Notes: generated from the sequence alone by a model not told the origin. Positions 43,019 to 51,489 are shown, numbered from the stretch's first letter. The stretch is 64,000 bases of DNA from CAZKAP01 sp964552195 (GCA_964552195.1 CAZKFM010000002.1:455333-519332), one strand, 5' to 3'. Numbers and translations are program-made.

Positions 43019-43468
43019 TTATTTCTTGAAGTATTTTCGGGGGACGATCAGCATGCCGAAACACTCTCCGTCTTCTTTGCCCAGGTGTTTATGGTGTATC
43101 TTATGGGCCCTCCTCACTCCTCTGGCATACCAATTGTTGGCTTTTCGGAACATCTTGAACCGTTGGTGTATAAAGATGTCGTGCACGGTAAAATAGGCAA
43201 TTCCATAGGCCAAAATACCAAACCCGATGGGAATCCCGTACCAGAATCCCGTATTATCACCGACCATGATCAGGGTCATACTCACCACAGCATAGAAGAT
43301 AAAGAAACGGTCATTTCTCTCAAACCATTTATCGTGGTCCTTGTGGTGGTGGTCTTTATGCCAGGACCACAGGAATCCGTGCATGACGTATTTATGGGTA
43401 AACCATGCCATGAATTCCATGATAAAGAAGGTGGTAATGAGGATCAGTATCCAGATCAGGGTATTCAT
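43019..43468 (-). CDS. crtZ: Beta-carotene hydroxylase CrtZ
   Basis: This 149-residue membrane di-iron hydroxylase has the histidine clusters HKYVMH, HKDHHH, HDIFIH and HKIHHKH, which are the iron ligands of the fatty-acid-hydroxylase-type fold. It adds 3-hydroxyl groups to beta rings. It lies between crtB and crtD with 1-base gaps on both sides, so is translated from the crt operon. Confidence 0.95.
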   Translation of the reverse strand: MNTLIWILILITTFFIMEFMAWFTHKYVMHGFLWSWHKDHHHKDHDKWFERNDRFFIFYAVVSMTLIMVGDNTGFWYGIPIGFGILAYGIAYFTVHDIFIHQRFKMFRKANNWYARGVRRAHKIHHKHLGKEDGECFGMLIVPRKYFKK

Positions 43469-43469
43469 T

Positions 43470-44309
43470 TTATACGCGTTGTAGTCTGCAATTTAAATAG
43501 GAGGTGGCCAACAGCCCAACTTTTTCGTAATTCGGAACCCGAATGCGGGTATTCTTGATCTCGAGAGAGGGGGTGTTTCTCAGTTTTTCCAATAAACGAC
43601 GGTAGTAGCGATACGCAGTATAGACCCCAAAACGAGAAGTAGCCGGGAGTCTGCGAATACCTTCATATCCCTTGGCAAAATCGCTTTCGATTTCCCGTAT
43701 GATCTGCTGCTTGCTCGCTTCGTCCAACTCGAGAAGGTTGGTATTGGGGAAGTAACTCCGTTCGAGGTTTTCGTAGTCCGCTTTGAGATCCCTTAGGAAG
43801 TTGACCTTTTGAAATGCGGAACCCAGGGCCATGGCAGATTCCTTTAAGTAGTCGTACTGAGCTTTATCCCCCTGCACGAATACACAAAGGCACATCAGGC
43901 CCACAACGTCTGCGGATCCATAAATGTATTCCTTGTATTCCTCGTCGGTCATATAGACTTTCTTGGAAAGGTCCATCTGCATGCTCTTCATAAATGCATC
44001 GACGAGGTCTCTCGGGATGTGATATTTATGAAAGGTGTACTGGAAGGAGTTCAGTATGGGATTGAGACTTATTTTATGTTTCAGTGCGTAGTTCAACTCG
44101 TCATAGAACTTCTCGAAGAGTACCTCCTTGTCAAAATCGTGAAATGTATCCACGATTTCATCTGCGAAACGGACAAACCCGTAAATGTTGTAAATGTCTC
44201 CCCGTATGGAATTGTCCAGCATGCGCGTAGCCATAGAAAAGGACGTGCTGTAGGACTGAGTCACTTTTTTGCTGCACGCATAGGAGACGTTATCAAAAAT
44301 CTTTTTCAT
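43470..44309 (-). CDS. crtB: Phytoene synthase CrtB
   Basis: This 279-residue prenyl synthase condenses two geranylgeranyl diphosphates to phytoene. Aspartate motifs appear as FVRFADEIVDTF and KVNFLRDLKADYENL; YGSADVVGLMCLCVF is also typical. Its start overlaps the crtI stop by 4 bases, indicating coupled translation. Geranylgeranyl diphosphate synthase is not in the window. Confidence 0.95.
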   Translation of the reverse strand: MKKIFDNVSYACSKKVTQSYSTSFSMATRMLDNSIRGDIYNIYGFVRFADEIVDTFHDFDKEVLFEKFYDELNYALKHKISLNPILNSFQYTFHKYHIPRDLVDAFMKSMQMDLSKKVYMTDEEYKEYIYGSADVVGLMCLCVFVQGDKAQYDYLKESAMALGSAFQKVNFLRDLKADYENLERSYFPNTNLLELDEASKQQIIREIESDFAKGYEGIRRLPATSRFGVYTAYRYYRRLLEKLRNTPSLEIKNTRIRVPNYEKVGLLATSYLNCRLQRV

Positions 44310-45775
44310 GACGTGGGATTTTTTTGTTCTATTAAGTCGGCAACCAGCTTCCCGGAAATCAGCGAAGGTGGAACACCGGGTCCGGGCACGGTCAACTGAC
44401 CGGTAAAATACAACTGGGATACCTTTTTACTCTTCAGACCGGGTCTAAGAAAGGCGGTTTGTCTGAGGGTATTGGCCATCCCGTAGGCATTTCCTTTGTA
44501 GGAATGGTATTCGGAAATGAATTCAGAAACGCCGAAACTCTCTTTGAAGATTACATGAGAGCTTAGGTCTACCCCGATTCTGGCCTTCATACGCTCCATG
44601 ATCATCTCAAAATACAATTCCCTTTTCTCATCGGTATCGCCCTCCAGTCCGGGGGCAACAGGTATGAGAAAAAACCCGGCCTCTTTGCCTTCCGGAGCCA
44701 TAGACGGATCACTAACGGATGGGAAGTTGGCATAGAATAGTGGTTCCTTTGGCCATACAGCCGTCTCGTAGATTTCCGTGGCATGTCTGCCGAAATCGGT
44801 ATCGAAGAACAGGTTGTGATGCAGTACCCCCCGAACCTTACAGTCGAAGCCTACATAAAATAGGAGTGATGATGGGGCAAAGGTCTTCTTATCCCAATAT
44901 TCTTTGCTGAATTGCCGGTTTCCACTATCCAAAAGACTCTCCGTATGGGCGTAGTCGGCTCCGCTCAGCACCACGTCTGCTTCTATCCGTTCACCATTGG
45001 CGAGCTCAATTCCGCGAGCCTTTTTTCCCTCTACTGTGATTTTCTTGACTTCTTCTCCGGTGTTGAAGGTAACGCCCAGTTCCCTGGCAAGTGCCACCTG
45101 AGCCTTAACGATTTCATACATACCCCCTCTGGGATGCCAGGTTCCCAGCCCGAAGTCTGCATGATTCATAAAACTATAGAACGATGGCGTATGCTGAGGC
45201 TTGGCCCCGAGAAACAGCACCGGAAATTCTAGTATGGATATGAGTCTGGGATCCTTGAAACGCTTGCGTATGTCCCTGCTGATATTGGAAAAAAACTGAT
45301 TAACGCGCACTGCGGTCTCCGGTGTAACCAGCTCCAGCGGACTAAGACCGGGTCTCCAGACCACTTTATCAATAGCAATCCTGTAATTATCCCGGGCCTT
45401 TTTTACGAAAGATTTCAGATGCCGTGCACTGCCGGGCTCTATTCGCTCGAACTCTTTTTCTATGTCCTCCATGTGGGCTCCAATGGGGACAATATCGTTT
45501 TCGAATACCACCTGATAGCCCGGATCCAGGCGTTCAAGCTCGTAGTAATCGGAAACCTTTTTACCAAAGAAATTGAAGAAACCCTCGAATATATCCGGCA
45601 TCCAGTACCAGCTGGGTCCCATGTCGAAGGTAAAGCCGTCTCGTTGCAGCTGCCGGGCACGGCCGCCCAGAGTAGTATTCTTCTCGTACACAGCTACCTT
45701 GAACCCCTTGTTGGCTAGATGACAGGCCGCTGAGAGGGCCGAAAATCCAGAGCCTATTATTACGACCTTTTTCAT
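44306..45775 (-). CDS. crtI: Phytoene desaturase CrtI
   Basis: This 489-residue FAD enzyme has the N-terminal dinucleotide motif VVIIGSGFSALSAACHLAN, the FTFDMGPSWYWMP segment and the C-terminal LYFTGQLTVPGPGVPPSLISG. It converts phytoene to lycopene in four steps. It is the first enzyme gene of the operon, 4 bases after the MerR-type regulator. It shares about the same length and ends as the CrtD-like paralog. Confidence 0.95.
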   Translation of the reverse strand: MKKVVIIGSGFSALSAACHLANKGFKVAVYEKNTTLGGRARQLQRDGFTFDMGPSWYWMPDIFEGFFNFFGKKVSDYYELERLDPGYQVVFENDIVPIGAHMEDIEKEFERIEPGSARHLKSFVKKARDNYRIAIDKVVWRPGLSPLELVTPETAVRVNQFFSNISRDIRKRFKDPRLISILEFPVLFLGAKPQHTPSFYSFMNHADFGLGTWHPRGGMYEIVKAQVALARELGVTFNTGEEVKKITVEGKKARGIELANGERIEADVVLSGADYAHTESLLDSGNRQFSKEYWDKKTFAPSSLLFYVGFDCKVRGVLHHNLFFDTDFGRHATEIYETAVWPKEPLFYANFPSVSDPSMAPEGKEAGFFLIPVAPGLEGDTDEKRELYFEMIMERMKARIGVDLSSHVIFKESFGVSEFISEYHSYKGNAYGMANTLRQTAFLRPGLKSKKVSQLYFTGQLTVPGPGVPPSLISGKLVADLIEQKNPTS

Positions 45776-45779
45776 GTAC

Positions 45780-46679
45780 TTACAAGGCGGCAGCCAGTTG
45801 CTCTATCGAGCCAAACATTTTTACGTTATCGGATAATCTGTCGGGCCTTACGAACTGGGTCTGGTAGCCCAGCAGCCACAAGTGTGAATTCCCACTCTCG
45901 TTCAGGGTAGAAGTAAACTCCTCTACATAATCGTTTACTTCGTCCTTGGTCGGGGTTACCGTGAAATAGGACACGAAATGCAGATTGTTATAGTATTTCA
46001 GCAGATCGGCCAGGCTGTCAATGGGCATGGATTGACCAAGGTAAATAGTCTTGTATCCTCTGAGGGCGATCTCGTAGTTAACAAAAAGCAGACCGATTTC
46101 ATGTATCTCGTTTTCAGGCAGGAAAAGGGCAAACACCTTATCCTTCCTGCTGGGCTCGACCACCTGAAGCTTCTCGGTCTGGATGAAGATTTTTTGTTTA
46201 ATGAGGTGGGTAATAAAGTGCTCATGAGATGGACTGATGGTGTCCGTCTGCCAGAGCAGACCAAGTTCGTTCAGTAAGGGAACGAAAACGTCGGTAAACA
46301 CTTCTCTGAAACTTCTTTCGGCCAAAAGGCTGTTGTAGGTGTTGAAGAACTGGGCGGAATCAAAATTGACCATAGCCAGTTTAAAGGCGTTGATGGCGTG
46401 GTTCTTCTCACTGTTCTTGGCAATGATTTCGTGCACCATTACCGGTATCTCCGAATCGGGGATCTTGGCGATCTTGGAAATCTTGTGGCCGTTGTTGTAC
46501 AACAACGTGATATTCAGTAGCTTTTGAAGGCTTTTTAGATCGTAGGCACGTATATTAGTATCGGTCCTTTCGGGACTGAGAAGATTATAACGCTTTTCCC
46601 AAATCCTGATCGTGTGCGCCTTGATACCGGAAAGGTTTTCAAGATCACGGATACTGAAGTTTTTCTTTACACTGTTCAT
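45780..46679 (-). CDS. CarH/LitR-like MerR regulator with B12-binding domain
   Basis: This protein of about 299 residues has a MerR DNA-binding domain (FSIRDLENLSGIKAHTIRIW), a helical cap domain and a cobalamin-binding Rossmann domain. The CarH cap signature W-x9-EH is present (WQTDTISPSHEH), and the B12 motif reads EIHEIG (family D/ExHxxG). The residue after the Trp is Gln, where Thermus CarH has the light-state ligand histidine. ATG 46679 is preferred over the upstream in-frame start at 46703. As first gene of the crt operon it probably represses it in the dark and releases it in light. Confidence 0.88.
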   Translation of the reverse strand: MNSVKKNFSIRDLENLSGIKAHTIRIWEKRYNLLSPERTDTNIRAYDLKSLQKLLNITLLYNNGHKISKIAKIPDSEIPVMVHEIIAKNSEKNHAINAFKLAMVNFDSAQFFNTYNSLLAERSFREVFTDVFVPLLNELGLLWQTDTISPSHEHFITHLIKQKIFIQTEKLQVVEPSRKDKVFALFLPENEIHEIGLLFVNYEIALRGYKTIYLGQSMPIDSLADLLKYYNNLHFVSYFTVTPTKDEVNDYVEEFTSTLNESGNSHLWLLGYQTQFVRPDRLSDNVKMFGSIEQLAAAL

Positions 46680-46700
46680 CTTTTTCTTCCAAGCGTTAAA

Positions 46701-46729
46701 CAAATTTACAATTATATAGTTTGCAAACT
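46701..46729 (-). promoter_or_regulatory. Promoter and palindrome upstream of the carotenoid operon
   Basis: The minus strand has TAAATTTG (46708-46701), a consensus -7 box 21 bases before ATG 46679. The perfect 12-base palindrome AGTTTGCAAACT (46718-46729) lies just upstream, where a MerR-type repressor could block RNA polymerase. Confidence 0.55.
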
Positions 46730-46813
46730 GTTAAAGCTGGAGTTAATTTTTAACAATCACAGGATTTTATAAACGCTCATCGGCGAATCACAGAAGAAAA
46801 CAAGTGTAAAAAG

Positions 46814-46897
46814 TGCCCACGACTGGATTCGAACCAGCACGTCCTTGCGAACACCACCCCCTCAAGATGGCGTGTCTACCAATTCCACCACGTGGGC
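46814..46897 (-). tRNA. tRNA-Leu (GAG)
   Basis: The 84-base cloverleaf has a 7-bp acceptor stem (GCCCACG/CGTGGGC), D-loop GGAATTGGTAGACAC, anticodon loop TTGAGGG with anticodon GAG, a long variable arm and TTCGAATC in the T arm. The 3' CCA is not encoded. It is transcribed on the minus strand. Confidence 0.93.
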
Positions 46898-47069
46898 ATA
46901 CTGTAGAGAAGTAATTGCTCCAACCACTATGGACAGATACAGCAAATGGTCGAGGCTCAGGTCTCACCCTCACACGGCCGCCAACTTTCTGTTCACGTTT
47001 AAAGAAATTTAAAGCCAAAGGCCTTCTCTTATAATCGTATTCAGCGATCGGGCAACATTTCAAAGAAAC

Positions 47070-47102
47070 GAGCCCCGGGATGACAATGACAGGGCTCCGG
47101 GG
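47070..47102. repeat. Alternative overlapping hairpins between two tRNA genes
   Basis: GAGCCC (47070) can pair with GGGCTC (47092), or CCCCGG (47073) with CCGGGG (47097); the two pairings exclude each other. On the minus strand this lies just after tRNA-Lys and is followed by a T-rich run, so it may act as a processing or termination signal. The rest of the 213-base gap shows nothing recognisable. Confidence 0.4.
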
Positions 47103-47110
47103 TTTTGTAG

Positions 47111-47183
47111 TGACCTGACTGGGGCTCGAACCCAGGACCCTCTCCTTAAAAGGGAGATGCTCTGCCAACTGAGCTATCAGGTC
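47111..47183 (-). tRNA. tRNA-Lys (UUU)
   Basis: The 73-base cloverleaf has acceptor GACCTGA/TCAGGTC, D-loop AGCTCAGTTGGCAGAGC, anticodon loop CTTTTAA with anticodon TTT and GGTTCGAGCC in the T arm. CCA is not encoded. Minus strand. Confidence 0.95.
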
Positions 47184-47317
47184 ATGATCGTGAAAACCGC
47201 AGCAGTGCTGATATCAACGCCCCCCGGAATTCAGAAACGGGTGCAAATATACATTCGTTTATTTAGTTTACCGCATAATTGCCGTTATTTTTGTCCACCT
47301 CTAACCGGTAGTATCAT

Positions 47318-47860
47318 ATGCAGTATACACATCCTTCCCTTTGGATCATTTGGGGCTACATGGGGTCCGGCAAAACCACCGTTGGCAGTCAACTAGCCCG
47401 GGAACTTAAGGCAGAGTTTTCCGATCTGGATCAGGAAATCGAGCGAGCCGAGGGATTGACCATACCGGAAATGTTTATCCGTAAGGGTGAGGTCTACTTC
47501 AGGAAAGCCGAGGCCCGGGAATTGGGAATTCAACTGCAAAACACCACTGGGCTGAAAGTATTGGCCACAGGTGGCGGAACCCCGTGTTACGGTACAAACC
47601 TGGAGGAGATGAGGAGGGCTACGGGTCGTATTTTTTACCTGAAGTATTCCCCGTCCGAGCTGGCGGGGAGGCTGCAGCAGGAAAAGGACTCACGTCCGTT
47701 AATCCGGGATCTGGAAGGTGAAGAGCTGATCGAATACATTGCCAAGCATCTGTTCGAAAGACAGACCTACTACAATCAGGCCAATCATATTATAGAGGCC
47801 GGACAGAAATCAATCGCTGAACTCACCTTAGAAATACAGAGATTGGGTACGGACCATTGA
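47318..47860 (+). CDS. aroK: Shikimate kinase
   Basis: This 180-residue P-loop kinase phosphorylates shikimate for aromatic amino acid synthesis. Walker A is WGYMGSGKTTVG, the shikimate-binding aspartate is in SDLDQEIE, and VLATGGGTPCY is the glycine loop. The lid arginine is in KDSRPLIRD. A -7 box TATTTTTG (47286-47293) precedes it. It converges with the phosphoribosyltransferase gene. Confidence 0.95.
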   Translation: MQYTHPSLWIIWGYMGSGKTTVGSQLARELKAEFSDLDQEIERAEGLTIPEMFIRKGEVYFRKAEARELGIQLQNTTGLKVLATGGGTPCYGTNLEEMRRATGRIFYLKYSPSELAGRLQQEKDSRPLIRDLEGEELIEYIAKHLFERQTYYNQANHIIEAGQKSIAELTLEIQRLGTDH

Positions 47861-47862
47861 AA

Positions 47863-48363
47863 TCACTCTTCCAGGAATACCGCATCGCTGTTTTTGCGGA
47901 AACGCACCCGCACGTGCTCATTAAGGCTGGTGGAAAGCGAAATTCCTTTAAAGTCAGCCTTGACAGGATATCTCTTGTGATTTCGGTTGACCAACACGGC
48001 AGTCTTGAGCTTTTTCAGTGGGGTCTTCAGGAAATGGGCCACGCCATACATCAGGCTGGTACCTGAATTAAGCACTACGTCCACCACCACTACGCAGCCA
48101 TTGCGGTAAACATCCTCGGACACATCGGTTCGGATGGGAGAAGAAATGGGATCTTCTTTATCTATGAATATCTTGGCCCTCACGATTTCAGCCTCGGTGA
48201 TCTCTTCCAGTATATCCGCCAATCGTCCTGCAAATACGGAGCCTCCTCCCTCTATTCCGGCCACTATGATCCGTTCCTCTTCCGAGAAAGTTTCGTAAAT
48301 CTGGTAGGCGATACGGCGGATTTTGAATTGTATTTCCTCGTGTTCCAGGATTTTATTGCTCAT
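47863..48363 (-). CDS. Phosphoribosyltransferase family protein (PyrR-like)
   Basis: ATG 48363 (MSNKILEHEEIQFK) gives 166 residues; the frame continues upstream but without family sequence. The core is a type I PRTase fold. The PRPP loop reads VVVVDVVLNSGTSL, whereas family members normally have two acids (DD); here the second is Val. It may have weak or altered PRPP use. It lies 7 bases downstream of the S4-domain gene on the same strand. Confidence 0.85.
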   Translation of the reverse strand: MSNKILEHEEIQFKIRRIAYQIYETFSEEERIIVAGIEGGGSVFAGRLADILEEITEAEIVRAKIFIDKEDPISSPIRTDVSEDVYRNGCVVVVDVVLNSGTSLMYGVAHFLKTPLKKLKTAVLVNRNHKRYPVKADFKGISLSTSLNEHVRVRFRKNSDAVFLEE

Positions 48364-48370
48364 AGCAGTT

Positions 48371-48760
48371 TTATTGTGTGGCTGAATCCGAATCATCCGG
48401 TTTTATATAATCATCGAGTTCCCTCCGGTCTTTTTTCGTGGGCCTGCCTGTCCCTTTTTCCCTGTAGTAGGCTTGGGCTAAAGCGGCTAATTCGCCATTG
48501 GAGAATTCCTCCGGTGGGGTCAGGTCCTTGCGATACTGATCTACGATTTTTGCAGCCACCCGGGAAGGGGGTATGTCCAGCACTTCAAAACGGTAGTTTA
48601 CCTGGTTCTTGCGATAGACGATCACATCTCCCGGATATACCTCACGGCTGGATTTGACCGCCTGCTCGTTGACCTTTACGTGACCTTTTTTGCAGGCCTC
48701 TGTAGCTATGTTTCTGCTTTTGGCGTAACGAGTACACCAAAGGTACTTGTCGACCCTCAT
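48371..48760 (-). CDS. S4 domain RNA-binding protein (Hsp15-like)
   Basis: This 129-residue protein has an S4 fold at its start (MRVDKYLWCTRYAKSRNIAT, then GHVKVNEQAVKSSREVYPGD) and a basic C-terminal tail (GRPTKKDRRELDDYIK). Hsp15 proteins bind stalled 50S subunits carrying nascent chains. It precedes the phosphoribosyltransferase gene. Confidence 0.92.
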   Translation of the reverse strand: MRVDKYLWCTRYAKSRNIATEACKKGHVKVNEQAVKSSREVYPGDVIVYRKNQVNYRFEVLDIPPSRVAAKIVDQYRKDLTPPEEFSNGELAALAQAYYREKGTGRPTKKDRRELDDYIKPDDSDSATQ

Positions 48761-48828
48761 TCGAAACCTCTAATTAAGAGATAAAAATAACGAAAATTGT
48801 ATCTTCGTGGCCTTCAATTCGGAGTTTG

Positions 48829-49791
48829 ATGAAACGTTTCCTTTCCCCTGTTTTACTGTTATTGCTGGCTTTTCTGTTTTCCTGCGGGGACGACGACAAT
48901 TCCGTCCCGCCTCCCCGATTGCTCGGTGATCAGGTTTTGGACGACCATGAAACCCTTCGGGAATGGCTTTCGAGTCATTTCTACAATTACGAAGAATTCC
49001 AGAATCCTCCGTCCGGTTTCGATTTCCGCATAGTCGTGGACTCCATAGCCGGGGACAACATAGACAAAATACCACTTATTGAACAGGTAGATTCAGCCAC
49101 GGTGCTGATTTCTAGTACCCAATTCAATCTGCCGGGAAATGAAGAGGATATTCCCCACACCTATTACTATCTCATAGCGAGGGAAGGGGTAGGATCGAGT
49201 CCAACGGTAGCCGACTCCGTTTTTGTCAGGTACGAGGGAAGTTTGCTTGACGGCCAGGTTTTCGACGGTTCGACCAGTACCCCAATCTGGTTTGATGCCT
49301 CCCGGATACAGGCGCCCCTGCAGGGTTTCAGGGGATTTGCGGAGGCCATGGCACAGTTTCGTTCAGGTGGATCTCCCATCGTAAATCCGGACGGGTCCTT
49401 TTCCGTTGAGAACTACGGTATAGGAATGGTTTTGCTTCCATCGGGTCTCGCCGGCTTCAATAACCCTAGCGGTATCATACCTCCCTATACTCCTCTGAGA
49501 TTTGATATTGACCTGTTTACTTTTCGGCAGACCGATCACGACGGGGATGGAATTCCTTCCATGATGGAGGATACCAATGGAAACGGATATTTGTACGACG
49601 ATAACACCGATTTGGAGTCGGAACAAGCCATACGCACCCTTCAGATCGTGGATTTCCTGGATGGAGACGACGATGGTGATGGTGTACTGACCCGGGACGA
49701 AATCAATCTGGATGCGGACGGAAACCTTATTTTACCATTCCCGGACACGGATGGTGATGGCACGCCCGATTATCTGGATGCGGACTCCTAA
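48829..49791 (+). CDS. FKBP-type peptidylprolyl isomerase lipoprotein with calcium-binding repeats
   Basis: ATG 48829 gives a lipoprotein signal with cysteine in LLLAFLFSCGDDD. The FKBP domain at about 130-230 shows VADSVFVRYEGSLLDGQVFD and GIIPPYTPLRFDIDLF. The C-terminal 90 residues carry aspartate-rich repeats of TSP3/EF-loop type (DHDGDGIPSMMED, DDDGDGVLTRDE, DTDGDGTPDYLD), which bind calcium. It ends at a bidirectional terminator. Confidence 0.92.
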   Translation: MKRFLSPVLLLLLAFLFSCGDDDNSVPPPRLLGDQVLDDHETLREWLSSHFYNYEEFQNPPSGFDFRIVVDSIAGDNIDKIPLIEQVDSATVLISSTQFNLPGNEEDIPHTYYYLIAREGVGSSPTVADSVFVRYEGSLLDGQVFDGSTSTPIWFDASRIQAPLQGFRGFAEAMAQFRSGGSPIVNPDGSFSVENYGIGMVLLPSGLAGFNNPSGIIPPYTPLRFDIDLFTFRQTDHDGDGIPSMMEDTNGNGYLYDDNTDLESEQAIRTLQIVDFLDGDDDGDGVLTRDEINLDADGNLILPFPDTDGDGTPDYLDADS

Positions 49792-49809
49792 ATGCGGTAT
49801 GACTAAAAC

Positions 49810-49848
49810 AAAAGGGCCGGGTTTCACACTAAAACCCGGCCCTTTTTT
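49810..49848. terminator. Bidirectional terminator
   Basis: Stem AAGGGCCGGGTTT pairs with AAACCCGGCCCTT across a short loop, with A and T runs on both sides. It serves the FKBP gene (plus) and the outer-membrane protein gene (minus). Confidence 0.9.
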
Positions 49849-49863
49849 CTGTGATAGGGCAGA

Positions 49864-50457
49864 CTACAACTTCACCGAGAGGCTCAGGATAAGCTGGTCG
49901 GGACGCGTGTCCACGGTGTCCCCGTTCAGGGTGGTTATGTTGTTGTTGATAAACTCGGCTTCATTCTCGGTAAACCCGCGTTCGTAACGAACCTCCAGGC
50001 CGAGATTGCCCAGGTCCACACTGACACCCAGGTTGAGACCCACCGTAATGTCGTTTTCGAGATTCTCCAGTTTGGTATCGTCCAGTTTGGTCGAAAGTAC
50101 GTACTGAAACGACGGGCCGGCAAAAACATTGAGCGGGCCGATTACTTCGAGTCCAAGGAGCACCGGGGCATCGAGCTTGCTGATTTTCAGGTCGCCGTCT
50201 ACATATTCCGAAGAAGTCCGGGTGTAGACCAGCTCAGGTCGCAGGAATATTTTATCTCCCAGTTTACCAAAAACGCCCAAGTGATAACCAACATTTCGGT
50301 CTGGGTTGTCGATTGCCGCCTCCGCGGATCGGAAGTATTCACCGTTGCCATTGTAATTTAGTCCGAGCTTGACCCCCCATATGGAATTTCCGGATTGGGC
50401 GAATGCGGCACCGCATAGCATAAAGGCGGACAGTGCCAGTAAGAGTTGTTTTTTCAT
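49864..50457 (-). CDS. Outer-membrane beta-barrel protein (porin/OmpW-like)
   Basis: This 197-residue protein has a signal peptide (MKKQLLLALSAFMLCGAAFAQ) and alternating strands (WGVKLGLNYNGNGEYF, YHLGVFGKLGDKIFLRPELVY) ending with LILSLSVKL, a barrel-closing strand. It is a small outer-membrane barrel of the PorT/OMP_b-brl type; the function is unknown. It stands alone, 55 bases after the transketolase pair. Confidence 0.85.
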   Translation of the reverse strand: MKKQLLLALSAFMLCGAAFAQSGNSIWGVKLGLNYNGNGEYFRSAEAAIDNPDRNVGYHLGVFGKLGDKIFLRPELVYTRTSSEYVDGDLKISKLDAPVLLGLEVIGPLNVFAGPSFQYVLSTKLDDTKLENLENDITVGLNLGVSVDLGNLGLEVRYERGFTENEAEFINNNITTLNGDTVDTRPDQLILSLSVKL

Positions 50458-50511
50458 GATATATGGTTTTAAATGCAGGTGATTTCAAATACCGTTCCTG
50501 TTTTCCTTAAA

Positions 50512-51465
50512 CTATTTCCGAGCCCGTATATTGTGGGCGGCCTCTTCTACGGCCTTGGCATTCAGGCCGTACTTTTCCATCAGATCCTCCGGAGTACCGC
50601 TCTCGCCAAACGTATCCCGGGTGGCGACATAGGCCTGAGGGGTAGGTAATACCTGGCTTAATTCCCTGGCAACACTCTCTCCAAGTCCGCCCAGGAAATT
50701 GTGCTCCTCGGCACTCACCAGACACCCGGTCTTGCGGACCGACCTCAATATGAGTTCCACATCCAAAGGTTTTATGGTGTGTATGTTGATTACCTCTGCG
50801 GACACTCCCTGATTAGCCAGGTTTTCTGCGGCAATTAGGCTTTCCCATACCAGGTGACCGGTGGCCACAAGGGTAACGTCAGTTCCTTCCCTGAGAAGGA
50901 TACCTTTGCCGATTTCGAAGGCTGCATAGGGCGGAGTGAAATTGGCCACCTTCGGGCGTCCGAAACGCAGGTAAACCGGTCCTTCTATATCGGCGATAGC
51001 CTTGGTCGCAGCCTTGGTCTGGTTGTAATCGCAGGTATTGATTACCGTAAAACCCGGTAGCATTTTCATCAGACCTATATCTTCGAGGATCTGATGCGTC
51101 GCACCGTCTTCACCCAAGGTAATTCCTGAGTGGGAGGCGCATATTTTCACATTTTTCTCCGAATAGGCAATGGACTGTCGGATTTGATCGTAAACCCGGC
51201 CGGTAGCGAAATTGGCGAAGGTAGAAGCGAACGGTATGTAGCCACCGATGGTAAGTCCAGCCGCCATGCCCATCATATGGGCTTCGGCGATGCCTACCTG
51301 AAAAAATCTTTCCGGATGATTATCTATAAAGGGCTGGATTTTAAGGGAGCCAACCAGGTCTGCGCAGAGCGCCACAACTCTCGGATTCTCCTGACCGAGT
51401 TCGGTCATGGCGTCTCCGAATCCGCTTCGGGTATCTTTTTTGCCTTGGTCTATGTAGGGATTCAT
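50512..51465 (-). CDS. Transketolase, C-terminal subunit
   Basis: About 317 residues cover the pyrimidine-binding and C-terminal domains. AEAHMMGMAAGLTIGGYIPF holds the glutamate that activates thiamine diphosphate, and the transketolase C domain ends DLMEKYGLNAKAVEEA. The start is ATG 51465; a TTG three bases earlier would add one residue. It forms a split transketolase with the gene just upstream (24 bases). Confidence 0.95.
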   Translation of the reverse strand: MNPYIDQGKKDTRSGFGDAMTELGQENPRVVALCADLVGSLKIQPFIDNHPERFFQVGIAEAHMMGMAAGLTIGGYIPFASTFANFATGRVYDQIRQSIAYSEKNVKICASHSGITLGEDGATHQILEDIGLMKMLPGFTVINTCDYNQTKAATKAIADIEGPVYLRFGRPKVANFTPPYAAFEIGKGILLREGTDVTLVATGHLVWESLIAAENLANQGVSAEVINIHTIKPLDVELILRSVRKTGCLVSAEEHNFLGGLGESVARELSQVLPTPQAYVATRDTFGESGTPEDLMEKYGLNAKAVEEAAHNIRARK

Positions 51466-51489
51466 CAAATACTTTTTTGTAGGGGACTT

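Noticed and set aside
42842..43558. Plus-strand open frame of 238 codons
   Set aside because: It is antisense to crtD, crtZ and the end of crtB; low-quality translation.
46788..47168. Minus-strand open frame of 126 codons across both tRNA genes
   Set aside because: It runs through the two tRNA genes, has unusual composition and no family resemblance; a typical by-product of tRNA sequence.
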